From contig NZ_JAAGLT010000004.1 of the NCBI RefSeq assembly GCF_010548275.1, positions 186,001 through 250,000 on the forward strand: a DNA stretch of 64,000 nucleotides. The letters are read 5' to 3'. The stretch's first letter is position 1. Each line of letters starts with the position of its first letter. Shown here in pieces: positions 8,026-17,051 of the stretch. This stretch comes from Streptomyces sp. SID12488 (GTDB lineage Bacteria; Actinomycetota; Actinomycetes; Streptomycetales; Streptomycetaceae). A program made the position numbers and the translations under genes. The notes under the pieces are model-generated. The model did no database searches. It saw nothing but the letters and a program-made list of their open reading frames with translations, and was not told the origin of the DNA.

Positions 8026-9029
8026 TGACCACCGTCGCCCTCAAACCCGCCACCATGGCGCAGGCCCTCACGCGCGCGATGCGCGACGCCATGGCCACCG
8101 ACCCCACCGTGCACGTCATGGGTGAGGACGTCGGCACCCTCGGCGGTGTCTTCCGGGTCACCGACGGGCTCGCCAAGGAGTTCGGCGAGGACCGCTGTAC
8201 GGACACCCCGCTGGCCGAGGCGGGCATCCTCGGCGCGGCCGTCGGCATGGCCATGTACGGCCTGCGCCCGGTCGTCGAGATGCAGTTCGACGCGTTCGCC
8301 TATCCCGCGTTCGAGCAGCTCATCTCGCACGTCTCCCGGATGCGCAACCGCACACGCGGGGCGATGCCCCTGCCGATCACCGTCCGGGTGCCCTACGGCG
8401 GCGGCATCGGCGGCGTCGAACACCACAGCGACTCCTCCGAGGCGTACTACATGGCGACCCCGGGTCTCCACGTCGTCACGCCGGCCACGGTCGCCGACGC
8501 GTACGGCCTGCTGCGGGCCGCCATCGCCTCCGACGACCCGGTGGTCTTCCTGGAGCCCAAGCGGCTGTACTGGTCGAAGGACTCGTGGAACCCGGACGAG
8601 CCGTCGGCCGTTGAACCGATCGGACGCGCGGTGGTGCGGCGCCCGGGCCGCAGCGCCACGCTCATCACGTACGGGCCTTCCCTGCCCGTCTGCCTGGAGG
8701 CGGCGCGGGCGGCGGAGGCGGAGGGCTGGGACCTGGAGGTCGTCGACCTGCGTTCCCTGGTCCCGTTCGACGACGAGACGGTGTGCGCGTCGGTACGGCG
8801 GACCGGGCGGGCCCTCGTCGTGCACGAGTCGGGCGGTTTCGGCGGCCCTGGCGGGGAGATCGCGGCCCGCGTCACGGAGCGCTGTTTCCACCACCTGGAG
8901 GCGCCGGTCCTGCGCGTCGCCGGGTTCGACATCCCGTACCCGCCGCCGATGCTGGAGCGGCACCACCTGCCCGGCGTCGACCGTGTGCTGGACGCCGTGG
9001 GACGGCTGCAGTGGGAGGCGGAACGCTGA
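8025..9029 (+). CDS. bkdB: Branched-chain 2-oxoacid dehydrogenase E1 beta subunit
   Basis: A 334-residue E1 beta subunit that completes the alpha2beta2 decarboxylase. Typical features are MGEDVGTLGGVFRVTDGLA, the FAYPAFEQLISHVSRMRNRT segment, VRVPYGGGIGGVEHHSDSSE and, in the C-terminal transketolase domain, VVHESGGFGGPGGEIAARV. The start codon overlaps the bkdA stop (TGATG at 8023-8027). The length equals the classical BkdB. It is strongly similar to the second-cluster E1 beta at 26385-27416, consistent with an ancient duplication of the operon. Confidence 0.93.
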   Translation: MTTVALKPATMAQALTRAMRDAMATDPTVHVMGEDVGTLGGVFRVTDGLAKEFGEDRCTDTPLAEAGILGAAVGMAMYGLRPVVEMQFDAFAYPAFEQLISHVSRMRNRTRGAMPLPITVRVPYGGGIGGVEHHSDSSEAYYMATPGLHVVTPATVADAYGLLRAAIASDDPVVFLEPKRLYWSKDSWNPDEPSAVEPIGRAVVRRPGRSATLITYGPSLPVCLEAARAAEAEGWDLEVVDLRSLVPFDDETVCASVRRTGRALVVHESGGFGGPGGEIAARVTERCFHHLEAPVLRVAGFDIPYPPPMLERHHLPGVDRVLDAVGRLQWEAER

Positions 9030-10393
9030 TGGCGCAGGTACTGGAGTTCAGGCTCCCCGACCTCGGCGAGGGACTCACCGAGGCGCTGATCGTGCGCTGG
9101 CTGGTCGAGGTCGGCGAGGTCGTCGCCGTCGACCAGCCGGTCGTCGAGGTCGAGACGGCCAAGGCGATGGTCGACGTGCCGTGCCCGTACGGGGGTGTCG
9201 TCACCGCCCGATTCGGTGAGGAGGGCACCGAACTGCCCGTCGGGTCACCCCTGGTGACGGTGGCCGTCGGGACGCCGGCCCACCCCGACCCCGACCCCGG
9301 CACTGACGCGGCCGAGGGGTCCGGCAACGTGCTCGTGGGATACGGCACGTCCGAGGCGCCCGCCCGGCGACGGAGGGTACGGCGGGAACAGGCGGCGCCC
9401 GCCGCTCCGGTCGCCATCGAGAACACGGCCGTACAGGCCCCCGCCCCCGCCCGGGTGGACGGTCCCGTACCGGTCATGTCGCCGCTCGTTCGCAGGCTCG
9501 CCCGGGAGAACGGCCTGGATCTGCGGGAGTTGGCGGGCTCCGGGCCCGACGGACTGATCCTGCGCGCCGACGTCGAGCTCGCTCTGCGCGCCGGCACCAC
9601 GCGACCCGGGCCCCCGTCCCTGGCACCGACCGCGGTCCCGGTGTCCGTCGCGCACCCGGCCGCCGTCTCCGCCGAGGGCACGCGCGTGCCCCTCAAGGGC
9701 ATCCGCGGTGCCGTCGCCGACAAGCTCTCCCGCAGCCGGCGCGAGATCCCGGACGCGACCTGCTGGGTGGACGCCGACGCGACGGAACTGATGCGCACAC
9801 GCGTGCACATGCAGCGTTTTTCTGGGGGACACCCCCAGACCCCCGGGGCCGGCGGCGCGAAGATCTCTCTCCTCGCCCTGCTTGCCCGTATCTGCACCGC
9901 GGCCCTCGCCCGGTATCCCGAGCTGAACTCCACGGTCGACCTGGAGGCCAGGGAGATCGTCCGGCTCGACCGCGTCCACCTCGGCTTCGCCGCACAGACC
10001 GAGCGCGGGCTCGTCGTCCCCGTCGTCCGGGACGCCCACACCAGGAACGCCGAGGCGCTCAGCGCGGAGATCGCGCGGCTGACCGAGGCGGCCCGGGCCG
10101 GCACCCTCACGCCCGCCGAACTCACCGGCGGGACCTTCACGCTGAACAACTACGGCGTGTTCGGCGTCGACGGCTCCACGCCGATCCTCAACCACCCCGA
10201 GGCGGCCATGCTCGGCGTCGGCCGGATCGTCCCCAAGCCGTGGGTGCACGAGGGTGAACTGGCGGTGCGGCAGGTCGTCCAGTTGTCGTTCACCTTCGAC
10301 CACCGGGTGTGCGACGGCGGTACGGCGGGCGGTTTCCTGCGCTATGTGGCGGACTGCGTCGAACAGCCGGCGGTGCTCCTGCGCACGCTGTGA
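9029..10393 (+). CDS. bkdC: Branched-chain 2-oxoacid dehydrogenase E2 (dihydrolipoamide acyltransferase)
   Basis: A 454-residue E2 core enzyme. The single lipoyl domain (~residues 3-80) carries VETAKAMVDVP with the lipoylated Lys. After a Pro/Ala linker comes the peripheral subunit-binding domain (SPLVRRLARENGLDLRELAG, ~150-185). The acyltransferase domain ends with the catalytic FDHRVCDGG. ATG 9029 overlaps the bkdB stop. Around residues 263-274 the frame reads through a hairpin-forming repeat (9817-9847) that adds Gly/Pro-rich residues just before the conserved KISLLALLARICTAALARYP. No E3 gene is adjacent, so lipoamide dehydrogenase must come from elsewhere. Confidence 0.93.
   Translation: MAQVLEFRLPDLGEGLTEALIVRWLVEVGEVVAVDQPVVEVETAKAMVDVPCPYGGVVTARFGEEGTELPVGSPLVTVAVGTPAHPDPDPGTDAAEGSGNVLVGYGTSEAPARRRRVRREQAAPAAPVAIENTAVQAPAPARVDGPVPVMSPLVRRLARENGLDLRELAGSGPDGLILRADVELALRAGTTRPGPPSLAPTAVPVSVAHPAAVSAEGTRVPLKGIRGAVADKLSRSRREIPDATCWVDADATELMRTRVHMQRFSGGHPQTPGAGGAKISLLALLARICTAALARYPELNSTVDLEAREIVRLDRVHLGFAAQTERGLVVPVVRDAHTRNAEALSAEIARLTEAARAGTLTPAELTGGTFTLNNYGVFGVDGSTPILNHPEAAMLGVGRIVPKPWVHEGELAVRQVVQLSFTFDHRVCDGGTAGGFLRYVADCVEQPAVLLRTL
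9817..9847. repeat. Hairpin repeat fragment inside bkdC
   Basis: CTGGGGG-ACA-CCCCCAG followed by ACCCCCG lies in frame within the E2 catalytic domain gene. The same outline (CTGGGGG, short loop, CCCCCAGACCCCCG) begins the intergenic repeats at 32190 and 34265. It appears to be an inserted repeat fragment that kept the frame open. Confidence 0.6.
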
Positions 10394-10448
10394 CCAGGGT
10401 GGCGCGCGCCCGTTCCCTGTGATCAGCGGGGGCCCGCATACTCGGAGG

Positions 10449-11387
10449 GTGACCGCCTACGAGCCCCAGCCTCCAGGGACGCCCGGCGCCGACGGCTACG
10501 ACGCCGTCGTGCTCGCGGGCGGGGCCGCCAGGCGGCTCGGCGGCGCCGACAAGCCCGGCGTACGGGTGGGTGGGCGCGCGCTGCTCGACCGGGTGCTCGC
10601 CGCCTGCGCCGACGCCGGCGCCACCGTGGTCGTGGCCGGCCCCCGGCCCACCGCACGGCCCGTCACCTGGGCCCACGAGGACCCGCCGGGCGGCGGACCC
10701 GTCGCCGCACTCGACGCGGGCCTGCGACACACCGGCGCCGAGCATGTCGTCGTACTCTCCGCCGATCTCCCGTTCCTCGGACCGGCGACGGTACGGCGGC
10801 TGCTCGACGCCCTGCGGACAAGTGGCGCCGAGGGCGCGCTGCTCACCGACACCGACGGCCGGGACCAGCCCCTCGTGGCCGCGTACCGGGCGTCCGCGCT
10901 GCGCCGGGAGCTGGGCGCTCTCGCCCTCGACCACGGCGGCGTCACCGGTCTGCCGCTGCGCCGGCTGACCGCCGCGCTCGAACTCACCCGTGTGTCCGAC
11001 CCCGTCGCGTCCTTCGACTGCGACACCTGGGACGACATCGCCGCCGCCAGAGCACGCATCAGGGAGCATGGGCACGTGTTGGACGAATGGATTTCCGCAG
11101 CCAAGGACGAACTGGGCATCGACCTGGACGTCGACACCGACCTCCTCCTGGATCTCGCCCGCGACGCCGCGCACTCAGTGGCCAGGCCGGCCGCCCCTCT
11201 GACGACGTTCCTCGTCGGGTACGCGGCGGGCCGGGCCGGGGGAGGCCCGGAGGCGGTCGCCGAGGCCACCCGCAAGGCGGTCGCCCTCGCGCTGCGCTGG
11301 GCGGACGAGGCAGCGGCGGACGCGAAGTCCGCAGCCGCCGAGCCCGGTGCGGGCAAGGCCCCGGACAACCGCCCGGACGCCGGATGA
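10449..11387 (+). CDS. MobA-like nucleotidyltransferase fused to a DUF6457-type domain
   Basis: A 312-residue protein. Residues ~15-200 form a MobA/NTP-transferase domain with LAGGAARRLGGADKPG for nucleotide binding and VVLSADLPFL as the metal-binding Asp region. This suggests guanylyltransfer to molybdopterin or a related nucleotidyl transfer. From about residue 210 a separate helical domain begins (LDEWISAAKDELGIDL to LTTFLVGYAAGRAGGG), matching the small actinobacterial DUF6457 family. The GTG at 10449 is preceded by CGGAGG with little spacing; no better start is visible and the frame upstream runs into bkdC. The stop overlaps the start of the MoeA-like gene (ATGA), placing both in a molybdenum-cofactor unit. 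Confidence 0.8.
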   Translation: MTAYEPQPPGTPGADGYDAVVLAGGAARRLGGADKPGVRVGGRALLDRVLAACADAGATVVVAGPRPTARPVTWAHEDPPGGGPVAALDAGLRHTGAEHVVVLSADLPFLGPATVRRLLDALRTSGAEGALLTDTDGRDQPLVAAYRASALRRELGALALDHGGVTGLPLRRLTAALELTRVSDPVASFDCDTWDDIAAARARIREHGHVLDEWISAAKDELGIDLDVDTDLLLDLARDAAHSVARPAAPLTTFLVGYAAGRAGGGPEAVAEATRKAVALALRWADEAAADAKSAAAEPGAGKAPDNRPDAG

Positions 11388-12826
11388 CCGCCCGCAGTGA
11401 CCTGGACGACCTCGGCGCCGAGGAGGCGCTCGCCCTCGTGAACGAAGGCAACGGCAACGGCAACGGACGTGGCAGCAGGAGACAGGGGGACGGGCCGAGC
11501 CCTGCGGGCGCCGCGGTACCGGCACCCTTCGGGGCGGGCGTCTACGACGTGGACGCCGACACCGACAGTCCCGGCACCAACCCGGCCGCCACCCATGCCC
11601 CCGCCGCCGAGCGCCCCCGGGCCACCCCCTGGCCCCAGGCCCGGGCCATCGCCGAGCGCGCCGCCCGCCGGGTCCCCCGTACCGCCTCGGCCCCCGTCTC
11701 CGTCCCCCTCGACGCCGCCCTCGGCCTGGTCCTCGCCGCCCCTCTCGCAGCCCTCACCGACCTCCCCTCCTTCGACACGTCCGCGATGGACGGCTGGGCG
11801 GTGGCAGGCCCCGGCCCCTGGGACGTGCGTGAGGCCGGTGTGCTCGCCGGGCACGCGCAGCCCGAGCCGCTCACCGACGGCGAGGCGGTACGGATCGCGA
11901 CGGGTGCCCGTATCCCGTACGACACGAGCGCCGTACTGCGCAGCGAGCACGGCCGCACCGACGACAAGGGTCGGCTGCACGCCATCCGCGAGATGAGTCA
12001 CGGCCAGGACATCCGGCCGCGCGGCCAGGAGTGCCGCTGCGGCGACCAACTGCTGCCCACCGGCACCTTCGTGACCCCGGCCGTGCTCGGACTCGCGGCA
12101 GCCGCCGGGTACGACACCCTTGCCGTGATCCCCCGGCCCCGGGCCGAAGTCCTCGTCCTGGGCGACGAGTTGCTCACCGAGGGACTGCCGCACGACGGTC
12201 TGATCCGGGACGCGCTCGGCCCGATGCTGCCGCCCTGGCTGCGCGCGCTGGGCGCCGACGTCATCGCCGTACGCAGGCTCGGGGACGACGCCGAGGCGCT
12301 CTACGCGGCCCTGAAGGACTCCCCCGCCGAGATCGTCGTCACCACCGGAGGCACCGCTGCCGGACCCGTCGACCATGTCCACCCCACCCTGCGCCGCCTC
12401 GGCGCCGAACTGCTCGTGCACGGCGTGCAGGTGCGCCCTGGCCACCCCATGCTGCTGGCCCGGCTGAAGGAGAACCAGCACCTCGTCGGGCTGCCCGGCA
12501 ACCCGCTGGCCGCCGTCTCCGGGCTGCTCACCCTCGCCGAGCCCCTGCTGCGGACCCTCGCGGGCCGGGCCGCGCCCGAGCCGTACACGCTGCCACTCAA
12601 GGACGAGGTGCACGGGCACCCGCACGACACCCGGCTCGTCCCCGTCGTCCTGCGCGGCGACCGGGCCGTGCCGCTGCACTACAACGGGCCGGCCATGCTG
12701 CGCGGCATCGCGGCGGCCGAGGCTCTCGCGGTCGTACCGCCGGGCGGCGCACGAGCCGGCCAGGAACTGGAACTGCTCGACCTGCCCTGGGCGGCAGCCA
12801 CCGAAGCCGGGGAGTGTTTCACGTGA
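11384..12826 (+). CDS. moeA: MoeA-like molybdopterin molybdenumtransferase
   Basis: A 480-residue MoeA family protein that would insert molybdate into adenylylated molybdopterin. After a ~75-residue low-complexity N-terminus (Asn/Gly and Ala/Pro rich, unusual for MoeA), the family core starts at PWPQARAIAERAARRVP. It includes SFDTSAMDGWAV, the RIATGARIPYDTSAV stretch, the MPT-binding VVTTGGTAAGPVDHVHP, VQVRPGHPMLL and LVGLPGNPLAAVSG. The start overlaps the previous stop. The stop codon TGA at 12824-12826 lies inside an exact parS site, so the last residues (ECFT) are dictated by the ParB-binding sequence. Confidence 0.85.
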   Translation: MTARSDLDDLGAEEALALVNEGNGNGNGRGSRRQGDGPSPAGAAVPAPFGAGVYDVDADTDSPGTNPAATHAPAAERPRATPWPQARAIAERAARRVPRTASAPVSVPLDAALGLVLAAPLAALTDLPSFDTSAMDGWAVAGPGPWDVREAGVLAGHAQPEPLTDGEAVRIATGARIPYDTSAVLRSEHGRTDDKGRLHAIREMSHGQDIRPRGQECRCGDQLLPTGTFVTPAVLGLAAAAGYDTLAVIPRPRAEVLVLGDELLTEGLPHDGLIRDALGPMLPPWLRALGADVIAVRRLGDDAEALYAALKDSPAEIVVTTGGTAAGPVDHVHPTLRRLGAELLVHGVQVRPGHPMLLARLKENQHLVGLPGNPLAAVSGLLTLAEPLLRTLAGRAAPEPYTLPLKDEVHGHPHDTRLVPVVLRGDRAVPLHYNGPAMLRGIAAAEALAVVPPGGARAGQELELLDLPWAAATEAGECFT

Positions 12827-12830
12827 AACA
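12815..12830. other. parS centromere site 1 (exact)
   Basis: TGTTTCACGTGAAACA is the exact 16-bp bacterial parS palindrome bound by ParB for chromosome segregation and for loading the ParB/SMC machinery. It overlaps the moeA stop codon. Streptomyces parS sites are concentrated near oriC, which supports an origin-proximal location for this window. Confidence 0.93.
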
Positions 12831-12870
12831 TTCGGACCGGAACGGCACCCGACTCAGCGGCAATGGAGGA

Positions 12871-12886
12871 TGTTTCACGTGAAACT
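12871..12886. other. parS centromere site 2 (one mismatch)
   Basis: TGTTTCACGTGAAACT matches parS except for the last base and keeps the 14-bp GTTTCACGTGAAAC core. Its centre is 56 bp from site 1. The GTG within it (12879-12881) is the best start codon of the ion channel gene, so ParB binding would cover that gene's translation start region on the DNA. Confidence 0.9.
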
Positions 12887-13976
12887 GCCGGGCCATGACG
12901 CCATCGCCCGCCAGGCGGACGAGCACCTGATGACTTATCGGGTCAAACTTCCCCGGACCGTGGTGGAGCGGCCGATCCGACAGGTCGGCAAGCGCGTCGC
13001 CATGGCACTGCTGGTGCTGGTCGGGACCGCACTCATCGTCTATGCCGACCACGACGGCTACAGCGACAACGCCGACGGTTCCGTCGGCCTTCTCGACTCC
13101 TTCTACTACGCCACCGTCACCCTCTCCACCACCGGATACGGCGACATCGCGCCCGTCAGTGACGCCGCCCGGTTCACCAACATCTTCGTCATCACCCCGC
13201 TGCGCGTGCTCTTCCTGATCATCCTGGTCGGCACGACTCTCGAAGTCCTCACGGAACGCACACGGGATGAGTGGCGCCAGAACCGCTGGAGGGCAGCCTT
13301 GCGAGAGCACACCGTTGTCATCGGGTTCGGGACCAAGGGGCGGTCGGCTGTGCAGACCGTCTGTGTCACCGGACTGAAGAAGGAACAGGTCGTGGTCGTC
13401 GACCCCAGTGCCAAGGCCGTGGACGCGGCCACCGCCGAGGGGTACGCCGGAGTGGTTGGCGATGCCACCCGCAGCGACGTACTGCTGCGGGCCGAGGTGC
13501 AGAAGGCGCGGCAGATCATCATCGCCACCCAGCGCGACGACACGGCCGTGCTCGTCACGCTGACGGCCCGGCAGCTCAACCGCACGGCGAAGATCGTGGT
13601 CGCCGTGCGCGAGGAGGAGAACGCGCCGCTGCTCAAGCAGTCCGGCGCCGACGCCGTCATCACGAGTGCGAGCGCGGCCGGTCGCCTGCTCGGGCTGTCG
13701 GTGCTCAGCCCTGCCGCCGGCATGGTCATGGAGGACCTCATCCAGCAGGGCAGCGGGCTCGACATCGTCGAACGGCCGGTCATAAAGTCCGAGGTGGGCA
13801 AGGGGCCGCGCGAGACGGACGACCTGGTGGTGAGCGTCGTACGAGGGCATCGCGTGCTGGGTTACGACGATCCGTCCATCGGGCAGCTTCAGGTGGCCGA
13901 CCGGCTCATCACCATCGTGCGAGCGTCGCCGGGCGCGCATGTGGCACCCGACGCCCGCCCGATCCGCGAGCACTGA
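12879..13976 (+). CDS. Potassium channel with C-terminal TrkA-N (RCK) domain
   Basis: A 365-residue two-transmembrane potassium channel. TM1 is about VAMALLVLVGTALIVY, the pore helix and selectivity filter are TVTLSTTGYGDIAPV (TTGYGD), and TM2 is about VLFLIILVGTTLEVL. A Rossmann-type RCK/TrkA-N domain follows, starting HTVVIGFGTKGRSAVQTV, with VVGDATRSDVLLRAEV, and a TrkA-C-like region ends the protein. I prefer GTG 12879: GGAGG (12865-12869) is nine bases upstream, whereas ATG 12870 directly abuts it. The start codon lies inside parS site 2. Ligand-gated K+ conductance is the family role. Confidence 0.9.
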   Translation: MKLPGHDAIARQADEHLMTYRVKLPRTVVERPIRQVGKRVAMALLVLVGTALIVYADHDGYSDNADGSVGLLDSFYYATVTLSTTGYGDIAPVSDAARFTNIFVITPLRVLFLIILVGTTLEVLTERTRDEWRQNRWRAALREHTVVIGFGTKGRSAVQTVCVTGLKKEQVVVVDPSAKAVDAATAEGYAGVVGDATRSDVLLRAEVQKARQIIIATQRDDTAVLVTLTARQLNRTAKIVVAVREEENAPLLKQSGADAVITSASAAGRLLGLSVLSPAAGMVMEDLIQQGSGLDIVERPVIKSEVGKGPRETDDLVVSVVRGHRVLGYDDPSIGQLQVADRLITIVRASPGAHVAPDARPIREH

Positions 13977-13995
13977 ACTTGTATCGCCTCGCTGA

Positions 13996-14841
13996 CTACT
14001 TGCGGTTGTAGAGCCGCATAGTCACGGGCCCGAAGACCAGCACCAGCAGGCCCGCCCACCCCAGCGACCAGGCGATCTCGGCGGCCGGCCACTCGCCGGC
14101 CATCAGCTCCCGCACCGCCGACGACACATGCGTGATCGGGCTGTTGTTGACGAAGGCCTGGAGCCAGCCGGGCATGGTGCGCGGGTCGACGAAGACGTTC
14201 GACAGGAAGGTCAGCGGGAAGATCACCATCATGCTGACGCCCATCACCGACTTCTCCGTGCGCAGCAGCAGGCCGAACATCGTCCAGATCCACGAGAAGG
14301 CGAAGGAGAAGACCAGGAGGAGGGCGATGCCGGCGACCACGCCCACCACTCCGCCGTCCGGACGGTAACCCAGGATGATGCCGACCGTCAGCATCACCAC
14401 CGACGCCATGGTGTACCGCAGGGCGTCGCCGAGGAGATAGCCGACCATCACCGCCGGCCGCCAGATCGGCAGCGTACGGAAGCGGTCGAAGACGCCCTTC
14501 TCGATGTCCGTGTTGACCGAGACGCCCGTGTACATCGTGATCATCACGACCGACATCACCAGGATGCCCGGCAGCAGGAACTGGATGTACTCGCGCGGGG
14601 AGCCTGCCAGCGCGCCCCCGAACAGGTACGTGTACATCAGCACCATCATGATCGGGAACGCGGTGACGTCGAAGAGCTGCTCAGGGACGTGCTTGATCTT
14701 GAGGATCGCGCGCCAGCCGAAGGTCAGGGACGCCGAGAGCGCGCTGGGGCGCGGCGGCCGGTCCTTGCTGATGAGCAGCGCGGCGAGCGACTCGGCACTG
14801 ACGGGGGCCAGTTCCTTCTCGGTGGTGGTCGCGGTGCTCAT
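13996..14841 (-). CDS. ABC-2 type transporter permease (DrrB-like)
   Basis: A 281-residue ABC-2 permease of the daunorubicin-resistance DrrB type, with six expected membrane helices, including [20 protein letters not shown] after the second and [20 protein letters not shown] late in the protein. The [10 protein letters not shown] motif and the [15 protein letters not shown] block are typical of this exporter family. It follows the ATP-binding gene with an ATGA overlap (14838-14841), so the two form one exporter. The cargo is unknown; no biosynthetic genes are adjacent. Confidence 0.9.
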   Translation of the reverse strand: MSTATTTEKELAPVSAESLAALLISKDRPPRPSALSASLTFGWRAILKIKHVPEQLFDVTAFPIMMVLMYTYLFGGALAGSPREYIQFLLPGILVMSVVMITMYTGVSVNTDIEKGVFDRFRTLPIWRPAVMVGYLLGDALRYTMASVVMLTVGIILGYRPDGGVVGVVAGIALLLVFSFAFSWIWTMFGLLLRTEKSVMGVSMMVIFPLTFLSNVFVDPRTMPGWLQAFVNNSPITHVSSAVRELMAGEWPAAEIAWSLGWAGLLVLVFGPVTMRLYNRK

Positions 14842-15890
14842 GCCGCCGCCTCGCCTTCAGTGGAGCCGACTGTGGAGTCAGCCGGGGAGTCGGCTTGTGT
14901 GTCGTGTCCGGTGAGGGCGAGGAAGACCTCGTCCAGGCTGGGCTGTCCCAGGGAGAAGTTGTCGACGGTGATGCCGCGCCGGGCCAGTTCGCCGAGCGCG
15001 CGGGCCGCCTGCTCGGCCGCGTTGTCTCCGGCCGACGACCCGACGCGGGCCGTCAGCGCCACCGGGTCGGGCTCGCGCTGCACGGTCGCGTCGAGGGCCA
15101 GCCGCAGCACCTCCTCCGCCTCGGGCCGCTGGGCCGGATCGCGCAGCCGCAGATGGACGGACCCGGCGCCGACGGACGCCTTCAGTTCGCCCTTCGTGCC
15201 CTCCGCGATCACCTTGCCCTTGTCGATGATGGCGATCCGGGACGCCAGCTGGTCGGCCTCGTCCAGGTACTGCGTGGTCAGCAGCACTGTCGTGCCCTGG
15301 GCGACCACCGCGCGCACGATGTCCCACACCTGGTTGCGGCTGCGCGGGTCGAGCCCGGTCGTCGGCTCGTCCAGGAAGAGCAGGTCGGGCGTGTTGAGGA
15401 TGGACGCGGCGATGTCGATACGGCGCCGCATACCGCCCGAGTAGTGCTTGACCTGCTTCGCTGCCGCGTCCGTGAGCCCGAAGGCCTCCAGGAGCTGGGC
15501 GGCGCGCTCGCGGGCGGTCCGTTTGTGGTGGCCGAGGAGCCGGCCGAGCAGCACCAGGTTCTCGGTGCCGGTGAGATCCTCGTCCACGGACGCGTACTGG
15601 CCGGTCAGGCTCACCCTGCCGCGTACGGTGTCGGCCTCGCGCACCACGTCGTGGCCGAAGACGTGTGCCTCGCCGCCGTCCGGCCTGAGCAGGGTGGCGA
15701 GCATCTTCACGGTGGTTGTCTTGCCGGCGCCGTTCGGCCCGAGGACTCCGTAGACCGTGCCGGTGGGCACCGCGAGGTCGACGCCGTCGACGGCCCGGGT
15801 CTCGCCGAACGTCTTCACCAGCCCCGCGGTCTCGATAGCGAGGTCGGGCGCCTCGGCCGCCCAGCCCGCTCTGGCTGCCTGTGGGCTCAT
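14838..15890 (-). CDS. ABC transporter ATP-binding protein (DrrA-like)
   Basis: A 350-residue ATPase subunit of a drug/lipid-type ABC-2 exporter. Walker A is [10 protein letters not shown], the signature is [12 protein letters not shown] and Walker B is [12 protein letters not shown], followed by the switch His region [16 protein letters not shown]. The C-terminal ~110 residues match the DrrA regulatory extension. It precedes and overlaps the permease gene. It is divergent from the quinone oxidoreductase gene with 163 bp between them. Confidence 0.92.
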   Translation of the reverse strand: MSPQAARAGWAAEAPDLAIETAGLVKTFGETRAVDGVDLAVPTGTVYGVLGPNGAGKTTTVKMLATLLRPDGGEAHVFGHDVVREADTVRGRVSLTGQYASVDEDLTGTENLVLLGRLLGHHKRTARERAAQLLEAFGLTDAAAKQVKHYSGGMRRRIDIAASILNTPDLLFLDEPTTGLDPRSRNQVWDIVRAVVAQGTTVLLTTQYLDEADQLASRIAIIDKGKVIAEGTKGELKASVGAGSVHLRLRDPAQRPEAEEVLRLALDATVQREPDPVALTARVGSSAGDNAAEQAARALGELARRGITVDNFSLGQPSLDEVFLALTGHDTQADSPADSTVGSTEGEAAA

Positions 15891-16053
15891 GTTCGGGGTC
15901 CTTCCGGAGTCCTTGCGCGTACGGGGTTACGCAGAGGGAGACCGCCGGCCGGCCGGAAACTCATCGCTCGCGCGACCGCACGTCTGTCCACGGTCCCTCC
16001 GCCGGACCCGGACCGCACCTCGTTCATGCCGGAACGGGGAGTAGCGTCCCCTC

Positions 16054-17034
16054 ATGCATGCGATCACGATTCCCGAACCCGGAGGGCCCGAGGCGCTGGT
16101 GTGGGCCGAGGTCCCCGATCCCGTGCCCGGTGAGGGCGAGGTGCTGGTCGAGGTGGTGGCCGGCGCCGTCAACCGCGCCGACATCCTGCAACGCCAGGGC
16201 TTCTACAACCCGCCGCCCGGTGCCTCCCCGTACCCCGGCCTGGAGTGTTCGGGGCGGATCGCGGAGATCGGGCCCGGAGTGTCCGGCTGGTCCGTCGGCG
16301 ACGAGATGTGCGCACTGCTCGCCGGCGGCGGTTACGCGACGAAGGTCGCCGTGCCGGCCGGGCAGCTGCTGCCCGTGCCCGAGGGCATCGACCTGAAGCG
16401 GGCCGCGGCGCTGCCCGAGGTGGCCTGCACGGTCTGGTCGAACGTCTTCATGATCTCCCACCTCCGTCCCGGCGAGACCTTCCTCGTGCACGGCGGCTCC
16501 AGCGGTATCGGCACCATGGCCATTCAGCTCGCCAAGGCGGTCGGCGCCAGGGTCGCTGTCACGGCCGGGACGAAGGAGAAGCTCGACCGGTGCGCCGAGC
16601 TGGGCGCCGACATCCTCGTCAACTACCGCGAGCAGGACTTCGTCGAGGAGCTGAAGCAGGCCACCGGCGGTGCCGGCGCCGACGTCATCCTCGACAACAT
16701 GGGCGGCAAGTACCTGGACCGCAATGTCCGCGCCCTCGCCGTCAACGGACGGCTCGCGATCATCGGCATGCAGGGCGGCGTCAAGGCCGAACTGAACATC
16801 GGGGCGCTCCTCACCAAGCGGGCCGCGATCAGCGCGACCTCGCTGCGCGCCCGGCCGCTCGCCGAGAAGACGGCGATCGTGGCCGCAGTACGCGAGCACG
16901 TCTGGCCGTTGCTCGCCGCCGGTCAGGTGCGGCCGGTCGTCGACCGCGAAATCCCGATGGGCGACGCGGCGGCGGCCCACCGGATCGTGGAGGAGAGCGG
17001 GCACGTGGGGAAGGTGCTGCTGGTCGTCCCGTAG
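16054..17034 (+). CDS. NAD(P)H quinone oxidoreductase, PIG3-like MDR family
   Basis: A 326-residue medium-chain dehydrogenase/reductase without the catalytic-zinc cysteines. The PIG3/TP53I3 subgroup signature NRADILQRQGFYNPPPGASP is near residues 35-55. NADPH is bound through VHGGSSGIGTMAIQLAKAVG and VAVTAGTKEKLDRC. The likely reaction is one-electron or two-electron reduction of quinones with NADPH. The start ATG 16054 gives the usual family length. It is convergent with the small lipoprotein gene. Confidence 0.9.
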   Translation: MHAITIPEPGGPEALVWAEVPDPVPGEGEVLVEVVAGAVNRADILQRQGFYNPPPGASPYPGLECSGRIAEIGPGVSGWSVGDEMCALLAGGGYATKVAVPAGQLLPVPEGIDLKRAAALPEVACTVWSNVFMISHLRPGETFLVHGGSSGIGTMAIQLAKAVGARVAVTAGTKEKLDRCAELGADILVNYREQDFVEELKQATGGAGADVILDNMGGKYLDRNVRALAVNGRLAIIGMQGGVKAELNIGALLTKRAAISATSLRARPLAEKTAIVAAVREHVWPLLAAGQVRPVVDREIPMGDAAAAHRIVEESGHVGKVLLVVP

Positions 17035-17051
17035 CGGGGCGCCCTCGCCGG

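Noticed and set aside
9817..9847. Frameshift in bkdC caused by the repeat
   Set aside because: Reading frame stays open and the catalytic FDHRVCDGG follows downstream.
10496..12679. Long open frame on the minus strand (727 codons) opposite the MobA-like/moeA genes
   Set aside because: High GC third positions keep antisense frames open; no family motif, no ribosome site, and the plus-strand genes show clear domains.
14128..15444. 438-codon plus-strand frame opposite the ABC exporter genes
   Set aside because: No recognisable domain; the minus-strand frame has Walker A, signature and Walker B.
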